DNA of 14,820 bases, taken from DAOTTX01 sp034437515 (GTDB taxonomy: Bacteria; Chloroflexota; Anaerolineae; Aggregatilineales; Phototrophicaceae). The translations under genes and the position numbers were made by a program. This document shows, one piece after another, positions 7,140 through 13,679 of this stretch (position 1 is its first letter; every line of letters starts with the position of its first letter). The stretch covers positions 1 through 14,820 of the forward strand of contig DAOTTX010000214.1 of NCBI GenBank assembly GCA_034437515.1. The letters run 5' to 3'. The notes under the pieces were generated by a model. The model saw only the letters and a program-made list of their open reading frames with translations. It was not told the origin of the DNA and made no database searches.

Positions 7140-8162
7140 TCAACCGCCGAGCAACACATTGATCCGATCATTATCCGTCAAACGGCGCAAATTACTTCCG
7201 ACCGCGTCGATGATGTAAATGTCGGAGTCGCGCTGACCGACGAACAACAGACGGCGGCTGTCCGGCGTCCATTGGATTTGCCGCGTGTCAATCGGCACGG
7301 TGATCTCGTTGATGATCTCGCGTCCATCTGGAGAAAGCGTGGTGACAAAAATCCGTTTGGCTGGCCCTTCCCACATCACATAGGCGATGTAACGTCCATC
7401 GGGTGACCAGTCTATGTTCGTCACCCACTCAAGGTCGCCGCCCAGGGTGAGGGCTTCATCATCAGCGGTGAGCAGGTTCAGCTTATACACAGGTGGCGAA
7501 GTCATCGACCGGGAGACGTAGACCAGCTCATCGCCACGCGCTGACCAATCTGTGAGGTAAACCATCACCTCGCCGAACGCAGCCGGCACGGTGATTTCAC
7601 TGCTGGCGACCGTCATGAAGGCGGTGAAAATGTCGTCCATCCGTAGTGTGAGCCGCTCGCCCTCCGGTGACCACTGCACGGGGAGCCGCCCGTCGGCGTC
7701 GAGCCGCCGCGCCGCGCCCACCGCTGATTGAATAACGAGCGCGGCATCTTCACCGCTCAGGTAGGCGAAGCGGTCACTCTGCGGTGACCAGATCACACGC
7801 CAATCACGATGGGTGTAATCATCGAAGGTACGCGTCGTGTCGTATTTAAGGTCAACCAGCGTCAGCGGATTGTAATCCGTGACCACGTAGCGCCCATCCG
7901 CTGAGATCGACGGTTGGTCGGTCATCTCGACATCGGACAGGATGCGAAAGCTCAATCCCCGCCCGATGTCCATCAGGTAGAGTTCGTAAACCACGCGCCC
8001 CTGAGTGCTGGCATACGGCAGCAGGTACGTCTCCCCGGCGAGCCGCGGCGCGGCCCACGTCATGATGGCGGTCGCCAACAGGCAGCCGACCAGCGCCAGC
8101 CCCAGCGGACGTAAAATCAAGCGTAGGGTCGTCATCAGCATAAGATTAGCGGCAGTAGTCAC
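7140..8162 (-). CDS. membrane-anchored PD40/WD40-like beta-propeller protein
   Basis: A 340-residue protein with an N-terminal hydrophobic segment (about residues 17-38), acting as signal anchor or signal peptide, and an extracytoplasmic propeller. Six repeats of the TolB/PD40 type are recognisable by their S/T-x-D/E-G-x-x-hydrophobic signature: SISADGRYVV (85-94), WSPQSDRFAYLS (125-136), WSPEGERLTL (164-173), WSARGDELVYVS (206-217), WSPDGRYIAYV (252-262) and WTPDSRRLLFVG (298-309), the last followed by DIYIID and NLRRLTDND. This pattern is typical of six-bladed TolB-like propellers, which usually mediate protein contacts. No catalytic domain is visible. The start is uncertain: GTG at 8162 is the first possible start after an in-frame TGA, while ATGs at 8141 and 8135 would begin closer to the hydrophobic segment but lack clear ribosome sites. 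It is a single-gene unit, and its partner is unknown. Confidence 0.82.
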   Translation of the reverse strand: MTTAANLMLMTTLRLILRPLGLALVGCLLATAIMTWAAPRLAGETYLLPYASTQGRVVYELYLMDIGRGLSFRILSDVEMTDQPSISADGRYVVTDYNPLTLVDLKYDTTRTFDDYTHRDWRVIWSPQSDRFAYLSGEDAALVIQSAVGAARRLDADGRLPVQWSPEGERLTLRMDDIFTAFMTVASSEITVPAAFGEVMVYLTDWSARGDELVYVSRSMTSPPVYKLNLLTADDEALTLGGDLEWVTNIDWSPDGRYIAYVMWEGPAKRIFVTTLSPDGREIINEITVPIDTRQIQWTPDSRRLLFVGQRDSDIYIIDAVGSNLRRLTDNDRINVLLGG

Positions 8163-8500
8163 CTCACTTCAGCAGGGCGCGTATGCCGCTCGCCTCCTTA
8201 GTAGGAACGAGTAGCGAATAAAGTCAGCATATCAGCGATAATGACCGTATCATATCGTTTGATGTGCTTAAAATTGTTTCCACTTTATCCCTTAGCGTTG
8301 ATGTGCGGTCGGGTTATCATCATAAAACGAACCGAGGTCACACGCTATAACCCTGGCGGACGCAAGCCGGAGTGAAGCGTGAATTCATCGGTAAATCAGG
8401 GCTATTCGTTTTCGTTTATACCACGATAACAATATGGTTTGCTCCCCGGATACGCTAGAATAGATTCATCTTAATTGAAGCAATCAGGGAGTGACAGCGC
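8163..8500. other. 338-base divergent intergenic region with possible folded segment
   Basis: No gene is visible here. The region should hold the promoters of the propeller gene (leftward) and the thioesterase gene (rightward). For the latter, TAGAAT at 8456-8461 is a plausible -10 with no good -35. A stem of 8 out of 9 pairs, ATAACCCTG (8347-8355) with CAGGGCTAT (8397-8405), encloses about 41 nt, including ACGC (8360-8363) with GCGT (8377-8380). A second, bulged hairpin joins TCGGGTT (about 8309-8315) to AACCGA (about 8330-8335). It may be an RNA leader or only operator symmetry; I match it to no known riboswitch. Confidence 0.4.
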
Positions 8501-8953
8501 GTGACAGAAAAAACACCCATCGGTGGCACGGCCTTCATCACCGCGCCGCCGCCGCACGGTTTCGGGATGCGTTATCAACAGGATGCGGAAGGCAAAGTCA
8601 GCGGCATAATCCGTCTGGACGAGAGCAAGCAGGGGCCGCCCGGTCATGTGCATGGCGGCGCACTCATCGCGCTGCTAGACGAGGCGATGGGAGCGGCCTG
8701 CTGGGTGCGTGGCTATCGCGCCGTCGCCGCGAACCTACAATTTGATCTGATTAGGGGTGTGCCGCTGGCGACAGACATAACAGTCAGCGGGATGGTGGAA
8801 AACAAGCAAGGCCGTAAGGTCTATGCGGTGTGCGAGGTTACCCTGCCTGATGGCACGGTCGCCGTGAAGGGACACGGCTTATTCATCGAAGCGCCGGATT
8901 ACCTCGGCGGGAAAAACGGCTTTAATCCCTTCGTCCCGTTGGATGACGCTTGA
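8501..8953 (+). CDS. PaaI/4HBT-type hotdog-fold thioesterase
   Basis: A 150-residue protein of the hotdog-fold acyl-CoA thioesterase group (PaaI/YigI-like). The diagnostic helix is HVHGGALIALLDEAMGAA, with His51-Gly-Gly and Asp60-Glu61 at the positions of the conserved HGG and acidic catalytic residue. The following strands (ANLQFDLIRGVPLATDITVSG) fit the rest of the fold. Members hydrolyse acyl-CoA thioesters, often aromatic or medium-chain; the substrate cannot be told here. The start is GTG at 8501 with AGGGAG at 8486-8491 and a 9-nt spacer. A GTG at 8491 is in another frame that does not encode the domain. There are no signal or membrane segments, so it is cytoplasmic. Its stop codon lies within the -35 box of the panD promoter. 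Confidence 0.85.
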   Translation: MTEKTPIGGTAFITAPPPHGFGMRYQQDAEGKVSGIIRLDESKQGPPGHVHGGALIALLDEAMGAACWVRGYRAVAANLQFDLIRGVPLATDITVSGMVENKQGRKVYAVCEVTLPDGTVAVKGHGLFIEAPDYLGGKNGFNPFVPLDDA

Positions 8954-8980
8954 CGTAGGTCGCAGCATTGGCGGTAAAAT
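8950..8980 (+). promoter_or_regulatory. putative panD promoter
   Basis: TTGACG (8950-8955), a 19-nt spacer and TAAAAT (8975-8980) make a good sigma-70-like promoter, with a start point near 8987. The -35 box overlaps the thioesterase stop codon (8951-8953), so panD can be expressed independently of the gene before it. Confidence 0.6.
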
Positions 8981-9010
8981 AGCCCTACACCATCAAAGAA
9001 AGGGCAACAA

Positions 9011-9379
9011 ATGCAAATCGCAATGGTCCGCGTGAAGATCCACCAGGCACGGGTCACCGCCGCCGACCTGAACTACATCGGCAGCATCGGCATCGACACT
9101 GACCTGATGGACGCCGCCGGGATCTATCCCTACGAGAAAGTGCTGGTGGTTGACCTGGAAAACGGCAATCGCCTGGAAACCTACACCATCCCCGCCGCCG
9201 CCGGCAGCCGGGAGATTCAACTCAACGGCGCGGCGGCGCGGTTGGTCAACCCCGGTGACCGTGTCATCATCATGGCTTTTGCCTACCTGGACGCCCCCCC
9301 GCCGGCAGATTGGGAACCTCGCGTCCTCATTATGGATGCCGAAAACGAGATCGAACGTGCCATCGGCCCGAAGCATTAA
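9011..9379 (+). CDS. panD: aspartate 1-decarboxylase (pyruvoyl-dependent)
   Basis: A 122-residue enzyme that decarboxylates L-aspartate to beta-alanine, the precursor of pantothenate and coenzyme A. It is made as a proenzyme that cleaves itself between Gly24 and Ser25 (NYIGSIGID), turning Ser25 into the pyruvoyl cofactor. The numbering matches E. coli PanD exactly. Other active-site residues line up too: Lys9, Arg54 and Tyr58 in NGNRLETYTI, and the NGAAARLVNPGDRVIIMAF segment. Length is normal for the family (about 115-140). The start ATG at 9011 follows AAAGG within a suitable distance. No other pantothenate gene (panB, panC) lies nearby. It is cytoplasmic and forms tetramers in known members. 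Confidence 0.96.
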   Translation: MQIAMVRVKIHQARVTAADLNYIGSIGIDTDLMDAAGIYPYEKVLVVDLENGNRLETYTIPAAAGSREIQLNGAAARLVNPGDRVIIMAFAYLDAPPPADWEPRVLIMDAENEIERAIGPKH

Positions 9380-9464
9380 GAAATCAATGACTTTACACGG
9401 CTGCAAACCATGTTAGCATATGATGAGTACACGTTAACATTGAGCGAAGCCGAGGTTGATTGTT

Positions 9465-9680
9465 ATGCTTATCATCGCAAGTTTTACCGTAATGATGTTT
9501 GGGTTTCTGTGTATCTATGATCGTGAGTTCGCCTGGACTTTATTTGACATGGATGCACGTATGTTCCGAGGAAAATCGCTCATCAAGTCCTCCAACTGGG
9601 AAAGCGAACTGCTCTCACAGGGGCTGGCATTGATCGTCCTCGGTGGCGTAGGTGTCATAATCAGCATGCAAGTCCTCTAA
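9465..9680 (+). CDS. small two-helix membrane protein, unknown function
   Basis: I do not recognise this gene. A TTG at 9456 is also in frame, but the ATG at 9465 lies 9 nt after GAGG (9452-9455) and is the better start, giving 71 residues. The protein is two hydrophobic helices (about residues 1-17 and 52-70) joined by a charged, aromatic-rich loop (YDREFAWTLFDMDARMF and SNWESELLSQ). By the positive-inside rule the basic loop should face the cytoplasm. Coding is supported by the ribosome site and the clear membrane pattern. It lies between panD and dps, 85 bases after panD, with only a weak TATGAT (9419-9424) as possible -10. It has no domain that suggests a task. Confidence 0.65.
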   Translation: MLIIASFTVMMFGFLCIYDREFAWTLFDMDARMFRGKSLIKSSNWESELLSQGLALIVLGGVGVIISMQVL

Positions 9681-9737
9681 GTCATCCCCCCAAAAGTGAA
9701 CACTACTAAGCGGCTCATGCAGTCGCTTCTTTGCGTT

Positions 9738-9769
9738 TGTTTACTTTGTTGTTACTCAGTGTTTACTTT
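9738..9769. promoter_or_regulatory. three 11-bp phased repeats upstream of dps
   Basis: TGTTTACTTT occurs at 9738-9747 and 9760-9769. The core TTACT occurs at 9741, 9752 and 9763, spaced exactly 11 bp apart. One-turn direct repeats like these are the usual target layout of OmpR/PhoB-type response regulators. The last copy overlaps the likely dps -35 box. Confidence 0.5.
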
Positions 9770-9807
9770 CGGATCACCTCATGTATAACTCTACCTACTA
9801 GAGTATA
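9762..9807 (+). promoter_or_regulatory. putative dps promoter with palindromic operator
   Basis: TTTACT (9762-9767), a 16-nt spacer and TATAAC (9784-9789) form a plausible promoter with a start near 9796 and a leader of about 54 nt. A near-perfect palindrome covers the -10 and start region: TATA-A-CTCTA (9784-9793), CCTAC spacer, TAGAG-TATA (9799-9807), with one unpaired A. Its position fits a repressor that blocks open complex formation. Confidence 0.5.
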
Positions 9808-9849
9808 GACACAACTGAAAATAACATTTTATTGAGGAGTTTTATCATA

Positions 9850-10371
9850 GTGGTTGAGATGATTGCCGACCAGGAAAATATTCATCCGTCTTTAGGTTTA
9901 AGTGAAGCGCAACGTGAAGGCATCGCCGATCTGCTACAGATTGTGCTTGCCGATGAGATGACACTGTACGTCAAGCTGCGTAAATATCATTGGAACGTCA
10001 TTGGGCCACAGTTCCAGAGTTTGCATGAACTGTTCGAGGAGCAATACGAAGCCCTCGCCGAGACGATTGACGAGGTCGCGGAACGGTCACGTTCTTATGG
10101 CGCATATGCTATCGGTACGATGGACGAATTCGCCAAACACGCCCGCCTGAGCGAGCAGCCCGGTAATCACCCGGACGCCCGCCAGATGGTGAAGAACCTC
10201 GCGGAAGACCATGAGGCGATGGTGCGTCACCTGCGTATGGACGCCAACAGAGCCAGCGAAGAATTTAAAGACATCGGCGGCGAGGACTTCCTCACCGCAC
10301 TCTTGCAGGATCATCAGGAAATGGCGTGGATGTTGCGCACCTTCTTGATGGGTCACGCCGTCCACAAGTAG
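9850..10371 (+). CDS. dps: Dps-family ferritin-like DNA-protection protein
   Basis: A 173-residue mini-ferritin. Dps proteins form 12-subunit shells that oxidise Fe(II) with hydrogen peroxide, store iron and often coat DNA during starvation or oxidative stress. The intersubunit ferroxidase ligands are all present: His47 in KYHWNV, His59 in SLHELF, and Asp74 and Glu78 in ETIDEVAER. Their spacing (12, 15, 4) is the same as in E. coli Dps. The rest is a four-helix bundle with acidic loop residues. A TTG at 9832 is in frame but lies within the ribosome site. GTG at 9850, 10 nt after GAGGAG (9834-9839), is the best start; ATG at 9859 is too far away. The N-terminus has no Lys/Arg-rich tail, so DNA binding is uncertain. 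It is a single gene closed by a strong terminator and preceded by an elaborate regulatory region. Confidence 0.95.
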   Translation: MVEMIADQENIHPSLGLSEAQREGIADLLQIVLADEMTLYVKLRKYHWNVIGPQFQSLHELFEEQYEALAETIDEVAERSRSYGAYAIGTMDEFAKHARLSEQPGNHPDARQMVKNLAEDHEAMVRHLRMDANRASEEFKDIGGEDFLTALLQDHQEMAWMLRTFLMGHAVHK

Positions 10372-10392
10372 AGCACACACAAACCCACACGG

Positions 10393-10418
10393 AAGAGCGG
10401 TGGACGCCGCTCTTTTTT
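10393..10418 (+). terminator. rho-independent terminator of dps
   Basis: AAGAGCGG (10393-10400) pairs perfectly with CCGCTCTT (10407-10414) around the loop TGGACG, and the run of T continues to 10418. It is placed 22 nt after the dps stop codon. Confidence 0.92.
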
Positions 10419-10463
10419 GATTCGTGTATCGGTCAGTTACAGCGTTAAAGTTCGCGTTTGTTC

Positions 10464-10472
10464 TGGTAAAAT
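10464..10472 (+). promoter_or_regulatory. putative treS extended -10 promoter
   Basis: TG-G-TAAAAT (10464-10472) matches an extended -10 element, with only a weak -35 (GTTAAA at 10444-10449, 17-nt spacer). The start would lie near 10479, leaving a leader of about 60 nt. Confidence 0.45.
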
Positions 10473-10540
10473 ATCTCAGAATTGCCGAACGTCGGCGGCG
10501 ACTAAATATTCATTGGCAAATAAGGAAGTAGGGAAACTAC

Positions 10541-12157
10541 ATGGTCGATTGGCACATCAACGCGGTATTCTACGAATTATATCTACGGGCGTTTGCGGAT
10601 AGCAACGGCGATGGTTATGGTGACTTCGAGGGGCTGCGTGGTAAGCTCGATTACCTCGAATGGCTGGGCATTGACTGCATCTGGATGACGCCGTTTTATC
10701 CTTCACCGTTGAAAGACGATGGCTACGACGTCGCCAGCATGTACGGTGTCGATCCGATGTACGGCTTGATGGAAGAATTTATGATGACCGTCGATGAGAT
10801 TCACCGGCGCGGCATGAAGGTCATCATTGACCTGGTGGTCAACCACACCTCAGACCAGCATCCCTGGTTCCGCGAAGCCCGTCGCAGTAAGGATTCTCCG
10901 CTGCGGGATTATTATGTGTGGACGACCGACCCGACCAAATACAGTGATGCCCGTATCATCTTTCTCGATACCGAAGAATCCAACTGGGCTTACGACGAGA
11001 TGAGCGGCGAATACTACTGGCATCGCTTCTATAGTAGCCAGCCCGACCTCAACTACGATAACCCCAAAGTCCGCCAGGAGATGCTCGACATCATCGACTT
11101 CTGGCTTTCCAAAGGCATCGACGGCTTCCGTATCGACGCGGTACCCTATTTGATCGAACGAGAGGGGACAAACTGCGAAAACCTGGACGAAACACACGAA
11201 TTCCTCAAGGAAGTGCGACGATTCGTCGATGAAAATTATCCTGACCGGGTGTTGCTAGCGGAGGCCAATCAATGGCCCTGGGATCTGATGCCTTACTTCG
11301 GTGACGGCGACGAGTTCCATATGTGCTTTCACTTCCCGATCATGCCGCGCCTGTTTATGGCAATCGCCAAGAACGACCGCGCCGATGTGATCGACATCAT
11401 GGAGCGCACTCCGGCGATCCCGGACGGTTGCCAGTGGGCGACCTTCCTACGCAACCACGACGAACTGACGCTGGAAATGGTGACCGAAGAAGACCGGCAG
11501 TTCATGTGGGATTATTACGCACCAGACCAGCGCCAACGGCTCAACCTCGGTATTCGTCGCCGCCTCGCGCCCCTGCTAGACAACGACCGCCACCGGATCG
11601 AATTACTGCATTCGCTGTTGTTCTCGTTGCCCGGCGCGCCGGTGCTCTACTATGGTGATGAGATCGGCATGGGCGATAACATCAGCCTGGAAGACCGTAA
11701 CGGCGTCCGCACACCAATGCAATGGAACGACAACCCCAACGCTGGTTTTTCCACCGCACCGCTGGAAAAGCTCTACGCACCGCCCATCAGTGACCCCAAC
11801 TACGGCTATGGTCACGTCAATGTGCTGGTACAGGAGATCACGCCGAACTCACAACTTCAGATGATCCGTGAGATGATCGCCGCTCGTAAAGACCTGCCGA
11901 TGTTGGCTCGCGCCGATGTGGAATGGGTCACAACGTATCCAGAGCATACGCTGTGCTTCTGGCGGGAAGACCGTTATGGGCGCTTGTTGGCGCTGCACAA
12001 CCTCAGCCCGGAGCCGATCACGTTGACCACCCCGACCGGATCGTACACGTTTCCATTAGGCAACGGTCATTTCTTTGAGGAAGACGGCGAGACGAAAGTC
12101 ACGTTAGCGGGCTATGGCTATCACTGGCTGGTGCCGACGGATGCCGGAAGCAATTAA
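10541..12157 (+). CDS. treS: trehalose synthase (maltose alpha-D-glucosyltransferase), GH13
   Basis: A 538-residue GH13 enzyme that interconverts maltose and trehalose, linking glycogen/maltose metabolism to a compatible solute. The barrel starts at once (VFYELYLRAFADSNGDGYGDFEG), followed by DLVVNHTSDQHPWF (about residues 97-110), the nucleophile Asp199 in GFRIDAVPYL, the acid/base Glu241 in LLAEANQWP and the transition-state Asp307 in LRNHDELTLEMV. The last motif is characteristic of TreS rather than general amylases, and the 42-residue Asp-Glu distance equals that of the mycobacterial enzyme. The C-terminal beta domain (about 450-535) closes the protein; there is no fused maltokinase. The start ATG has GGGAA upstream. 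No glgE, pep2 or otsAB gene is nearby. Its last 59 bases overlap the convergent tag gene. Related GH13 transglycosidases are the main alternative. Confidence 0.93.
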   Translation: MVDWHINAVFYELYLRAFADSNGDGYGDFEGLRGKLDYLEWLGIDCIWMTPFYPSPLKDDGYDVASMYGVDPMYGLMEEFMMTVDEIHRRGMKVIIDLVVNHTSDQHPWFREARRSKDSPLRDYYVWTTDPTKYSDARIIFLDTEESNWAYDEMSGEYYWHRFYSSQPDLNYDNPKVRQEMLDIIDFWLSKGIDGFRIDAVPYLIEREGTNCENLDETHEFLKEVRRFVDENYPDRVLLAEANQWPWDLMPYFGDGDEFHMCFHFPIMPRLFMAIAKNDRADVIDIMERTPAIPDGCQWATFLRNHDELTLEMVTEEDRQFMWDYYAPDQRQRLNLGIRRRLAPLLDNDRHRIELLHSLLFSLPGAPVLYYGDEIGMGDNISLEDRNGVRTPMQWNDNPNAGFSTAPLEKLYAPPISDPNYGYGHVNVLVQEITPNSQLQMIREMIAARKDLPMLARADVEWVTTYPEHTLCFWREDRYGRLLALHNLSPEPITLTTPTGSYTFPLGNGHFFEEDGETKVTLAGYGYHWLVPTDAGSN

Positions 12158-12686
12158 CCGTGTGATCGTTGACCATGCCGCACGCCTGCATAAAGGCATA
12201 GCAGATGGTCGGCCCGACGAATTTAAACCCGCGCCGCTTCAGGTCTTCGCTCATCGCACGCGATTCTTCCGTTGTCGCCGGGACGTCAGCCAGCGTGTGC
12301 CAGTCGTTCTGGATCGGCGTATGGTTGACGAACCACCAGATGTAGCGGTCGAAGGTGCCGAACACCTGCTGGATCTCTAGAAAGGCGCGGGCGTTGCTCA
12401 CCGTCGAGTTGACCTTGAGCCTGTTACGCACGATGCCGGGATTGTCCAGAAGTTGCGCAATCTTGGCGTCGTCATAAGCGGCGATCTTGACCGCGTCGAA
12501 GTGATCGAACGCCTCGCGGTAGTTCTCTCGCTTGTGCAGGACGGTGATCCAACTGAGGCCGGCCTGCGCCCCTTCCAGGGTCAACATCTCAAATAAGTGC
12601 CGGTCATCATGGGCGGGTACGCCCCATTCTTCATCGTGATACTGAATATACAGCGGGTCGTCGGTGACCCAATCACAGCGTTCCAT
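12099..12686 (-). CDS. tag: DNA-3-methyladenine glycosylase I
   Basis: A 195-residue base-excision repair enzyme that removes 3-methyladenine from alkylated DNA. It resembles E. coli Tag over its full length: MERCDWVTDDPLYIQYHDEEWG, LEGAQAGLSWITVL, KRGFKFVGPTICYAFMQACGMVNDH. The zinc ligands Cys4 and His17 are present, as are the C-terminal His and Cys (NDHTVNCF). Glu38, which recognises the base, is conserved. The C-terminus has a short Ser/Pro-rich extension (HPSAPASDSHSPLT) whose coding region is the part overlapping treS antisense. The start ATG at 12686 has AAAGGA 9 nt upstream. A perfect TATAAT at 12724-12719 (minus strand) lies about 33 nt before the start. It is a single gene, cytoplasmic. 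Confidence 0.96.
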   Translation of the reverse strand: MERCDWVTDDPLYIQYHDEEWGVPAHDDRHLFEMLTLEGAQAGLSWITVLHKRENYREAFDHFDAVKIAAYDDAKIAQLLDNPGIVRNRLKVNSTVSNARAFLEIQQVFGTFDRYIWWFVNHTPIQNDWHTLADVPATTEESRAMSEDLKRRGFKFVGPTICYAFMQACGMVNDHTVNCFRHPSAPASDSHSPLT

Positions 12687-12718
12687 TGGTCTTTGTCCTT
12701 TCCTGTTGGATGCTCCAC

Positions 12719-12724
12719 ATTATA
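12719..12724 (-). promoter_or_regulatory. putative tag -10 box
   Basis: TATAAT on the minus strand predicts a transcript start near 12712 and a leader of about 26 nt carrying the AAAGGA ribosome site. No good -35 is seen; TTGGGT at 12749-12744 would need a 19-nt spacer. Confidence 0.45.
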
Positions 12725-12809
12725 CGCCGTCTCACCAATGTTTACCCAACGCAGCCCATGAACGTGTTATGCTTCACCTAAAGCCGCTGGTGGCTGATGT
12801 GCCCCAGCG

Positions 12810-12818
12810 TGATAAAAT
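12810..12818 (+). promoter_or_regulatory. putative extended -10 promoter of the alpha/beta hydrolase gene
   Basis: TG-A-TAAAAT (12810-12818) is an extended -10 element lying 31 nt before the start codon. No clear -35 is present, as is common for extended -10 promoters. Confidence 0.45.
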
Positions 12819-12849
12819 AGAATCTGGCTATCCAACATGAGGGAAGATT

Positions 12850-13587
12850 ATGCCTAAAAAATTACTTCTGATCGTCGTGCTGCTGCTGGGGTTGGTCGTC
12901 ACGCTCCACGCACAGGACGACGCCGAGACCACACCCGAACCTGAAGCCACCGCCGAGATCGACGAAGCGGCTAACTCGACCATCGTCGAAGTCGCCGCCG
13001 AGGACGGATTGCTGCTCACGGGGGAATATTTCACGTCACATGCGCCCAGCGGACGCACATTATTACTGCTGCACCAGCTTTACACCAATCGCAGCAGTTG
13101 GTATCCGGTCATTGAGGCGTTCCGAGAGGCGGGTTACGATGTGCTGGCGGTCGATCTACGTGGGCACGGCGCGACACGCGGCGCGATCAATTGGGGGGAT
13201 GCGCAGGACGACACATTGACGTGGGTGCAGTGGCTACAAGACGAACGCGGGGCGGCGGCGGTGTTCATCGCCGGGTCAAGCATGGGCAGCAACCTCGCCA
13301 TCGTCGGCTGTGACGCGACGGAGATTTGTCCGGCGGCAGTGGCGGTCTCACCCGGTCGCAACTATCACGGGGTAAGCACGGACGAACCACTGCAAAACGG
13401 CCTGCCCGTGCTCATCGTCTATGCCGACCGCGACACGTACCCGCGCTGCGATGTGCCGCGCATGGTCGAACTCGAAGGGTTCGCCGGTGAGCCATTGGCT
13501 TACGAAGGTCGCGAACACGGAATGCAACTGTTTGAGACTTACGACGACCTGCTGCCGCAAATCCTCGATTGGCTGGCGGCATACTAA
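12850..13587 (+). CDS. exported alpha/beta-hydrolase
   Basis: A 245-residue alpha/beta-hydrolase with an N-terminal signal peptide (MPKKLLLIVVLLLGLVV), a likely cleavage after Ala21 (TLHA-QD), and an acidic Glu/Thr/Ala linker (about 22-42). The fold shows the oxyanion strand TLLLLHQLYTN (70-80), VDLRGHG (101-107), the nucleophile elbow G-S-S-M-G with Ser144, the likely acid Asp193 or Asp195 in YADRDTYP, and His223 in REHGMQLF. The triad is complete. Cys154 and Cys160 could form a disulfide outside the cytoplasm. Substrate class (esterase, lipase or peptidase) cannot be told. The start ATG has GAGGGAAG just upstream. It stands alone, divergent from tag and convergent with the right-edge repeat protein. 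Confidence 0.88.
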   Translation: MPKKLLLIVVLLLGLVVTLHAQDDAETTPEPEATAEIDEAANSTIVEVAAEDGLLLTGEYFTSHAPSGRTLLLLHQLYTNRSSWYPVIEAFREAGYDVLAVDLRGHGATRGAINWGDAQDDTLTWVQWLQDERGAAAVFIAGSSMGSNLAIVGCDATEICPAAVAVSPGRNYHGVSTDEPLQNGLPVLIVYADRDTYPRCDVPRMVELEGFAGEPLAYEGREHGMQLFETYDDLLPQILDWLAAY

Positions 13588-13599
13588 CAACGCACAAAG

Positions 13600-13623
13600 C
13601 CGGGCGAAATCTCCCTCGCCCGG
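13600..13623. terminator. hairpin between convergent genes, candidate bidirectional terminator
   Basis: CCGGGCGA (13600-13607) pairs perfectly with TCGCCCGG (13616-13623) around an 8-nt loop. It is 12 nt after the hydrolase stop codon and about 56 nt after that of the minus-strand repeat protein. On the minus strand it is followed by CTTTGTG; on the plus strand by no T-run. The stem is strong, but the missing T-tract lowers the confidence. Confidence 0.5.
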
Positions 13624-13679
13624 TACCTAAACGCTACCCGACACAGCATTCACACGGCTGATAGGCCGACCAAACACAG

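Noticed and set aside
8491..8745. Alternative GTG at 8491 for the thioesterase
   Set aside because: It opens a different frame that loses the HGG motif; the frame from 8501 encodes the complete hotdog domain.
10417..10602. 61-codon open frame before treS
   Set aside because: It starts at a non-ATG codon next to the dps terminator without a ribosome site, overlaps treS out of frame and looks unstructured.
12701..12836. Short inverted repeat GTTGGAT / ATCCAAC in the tag-hydrolase spacer
   Set aside because: Seven bases over a separation of more than 120 bp is expected by chance.
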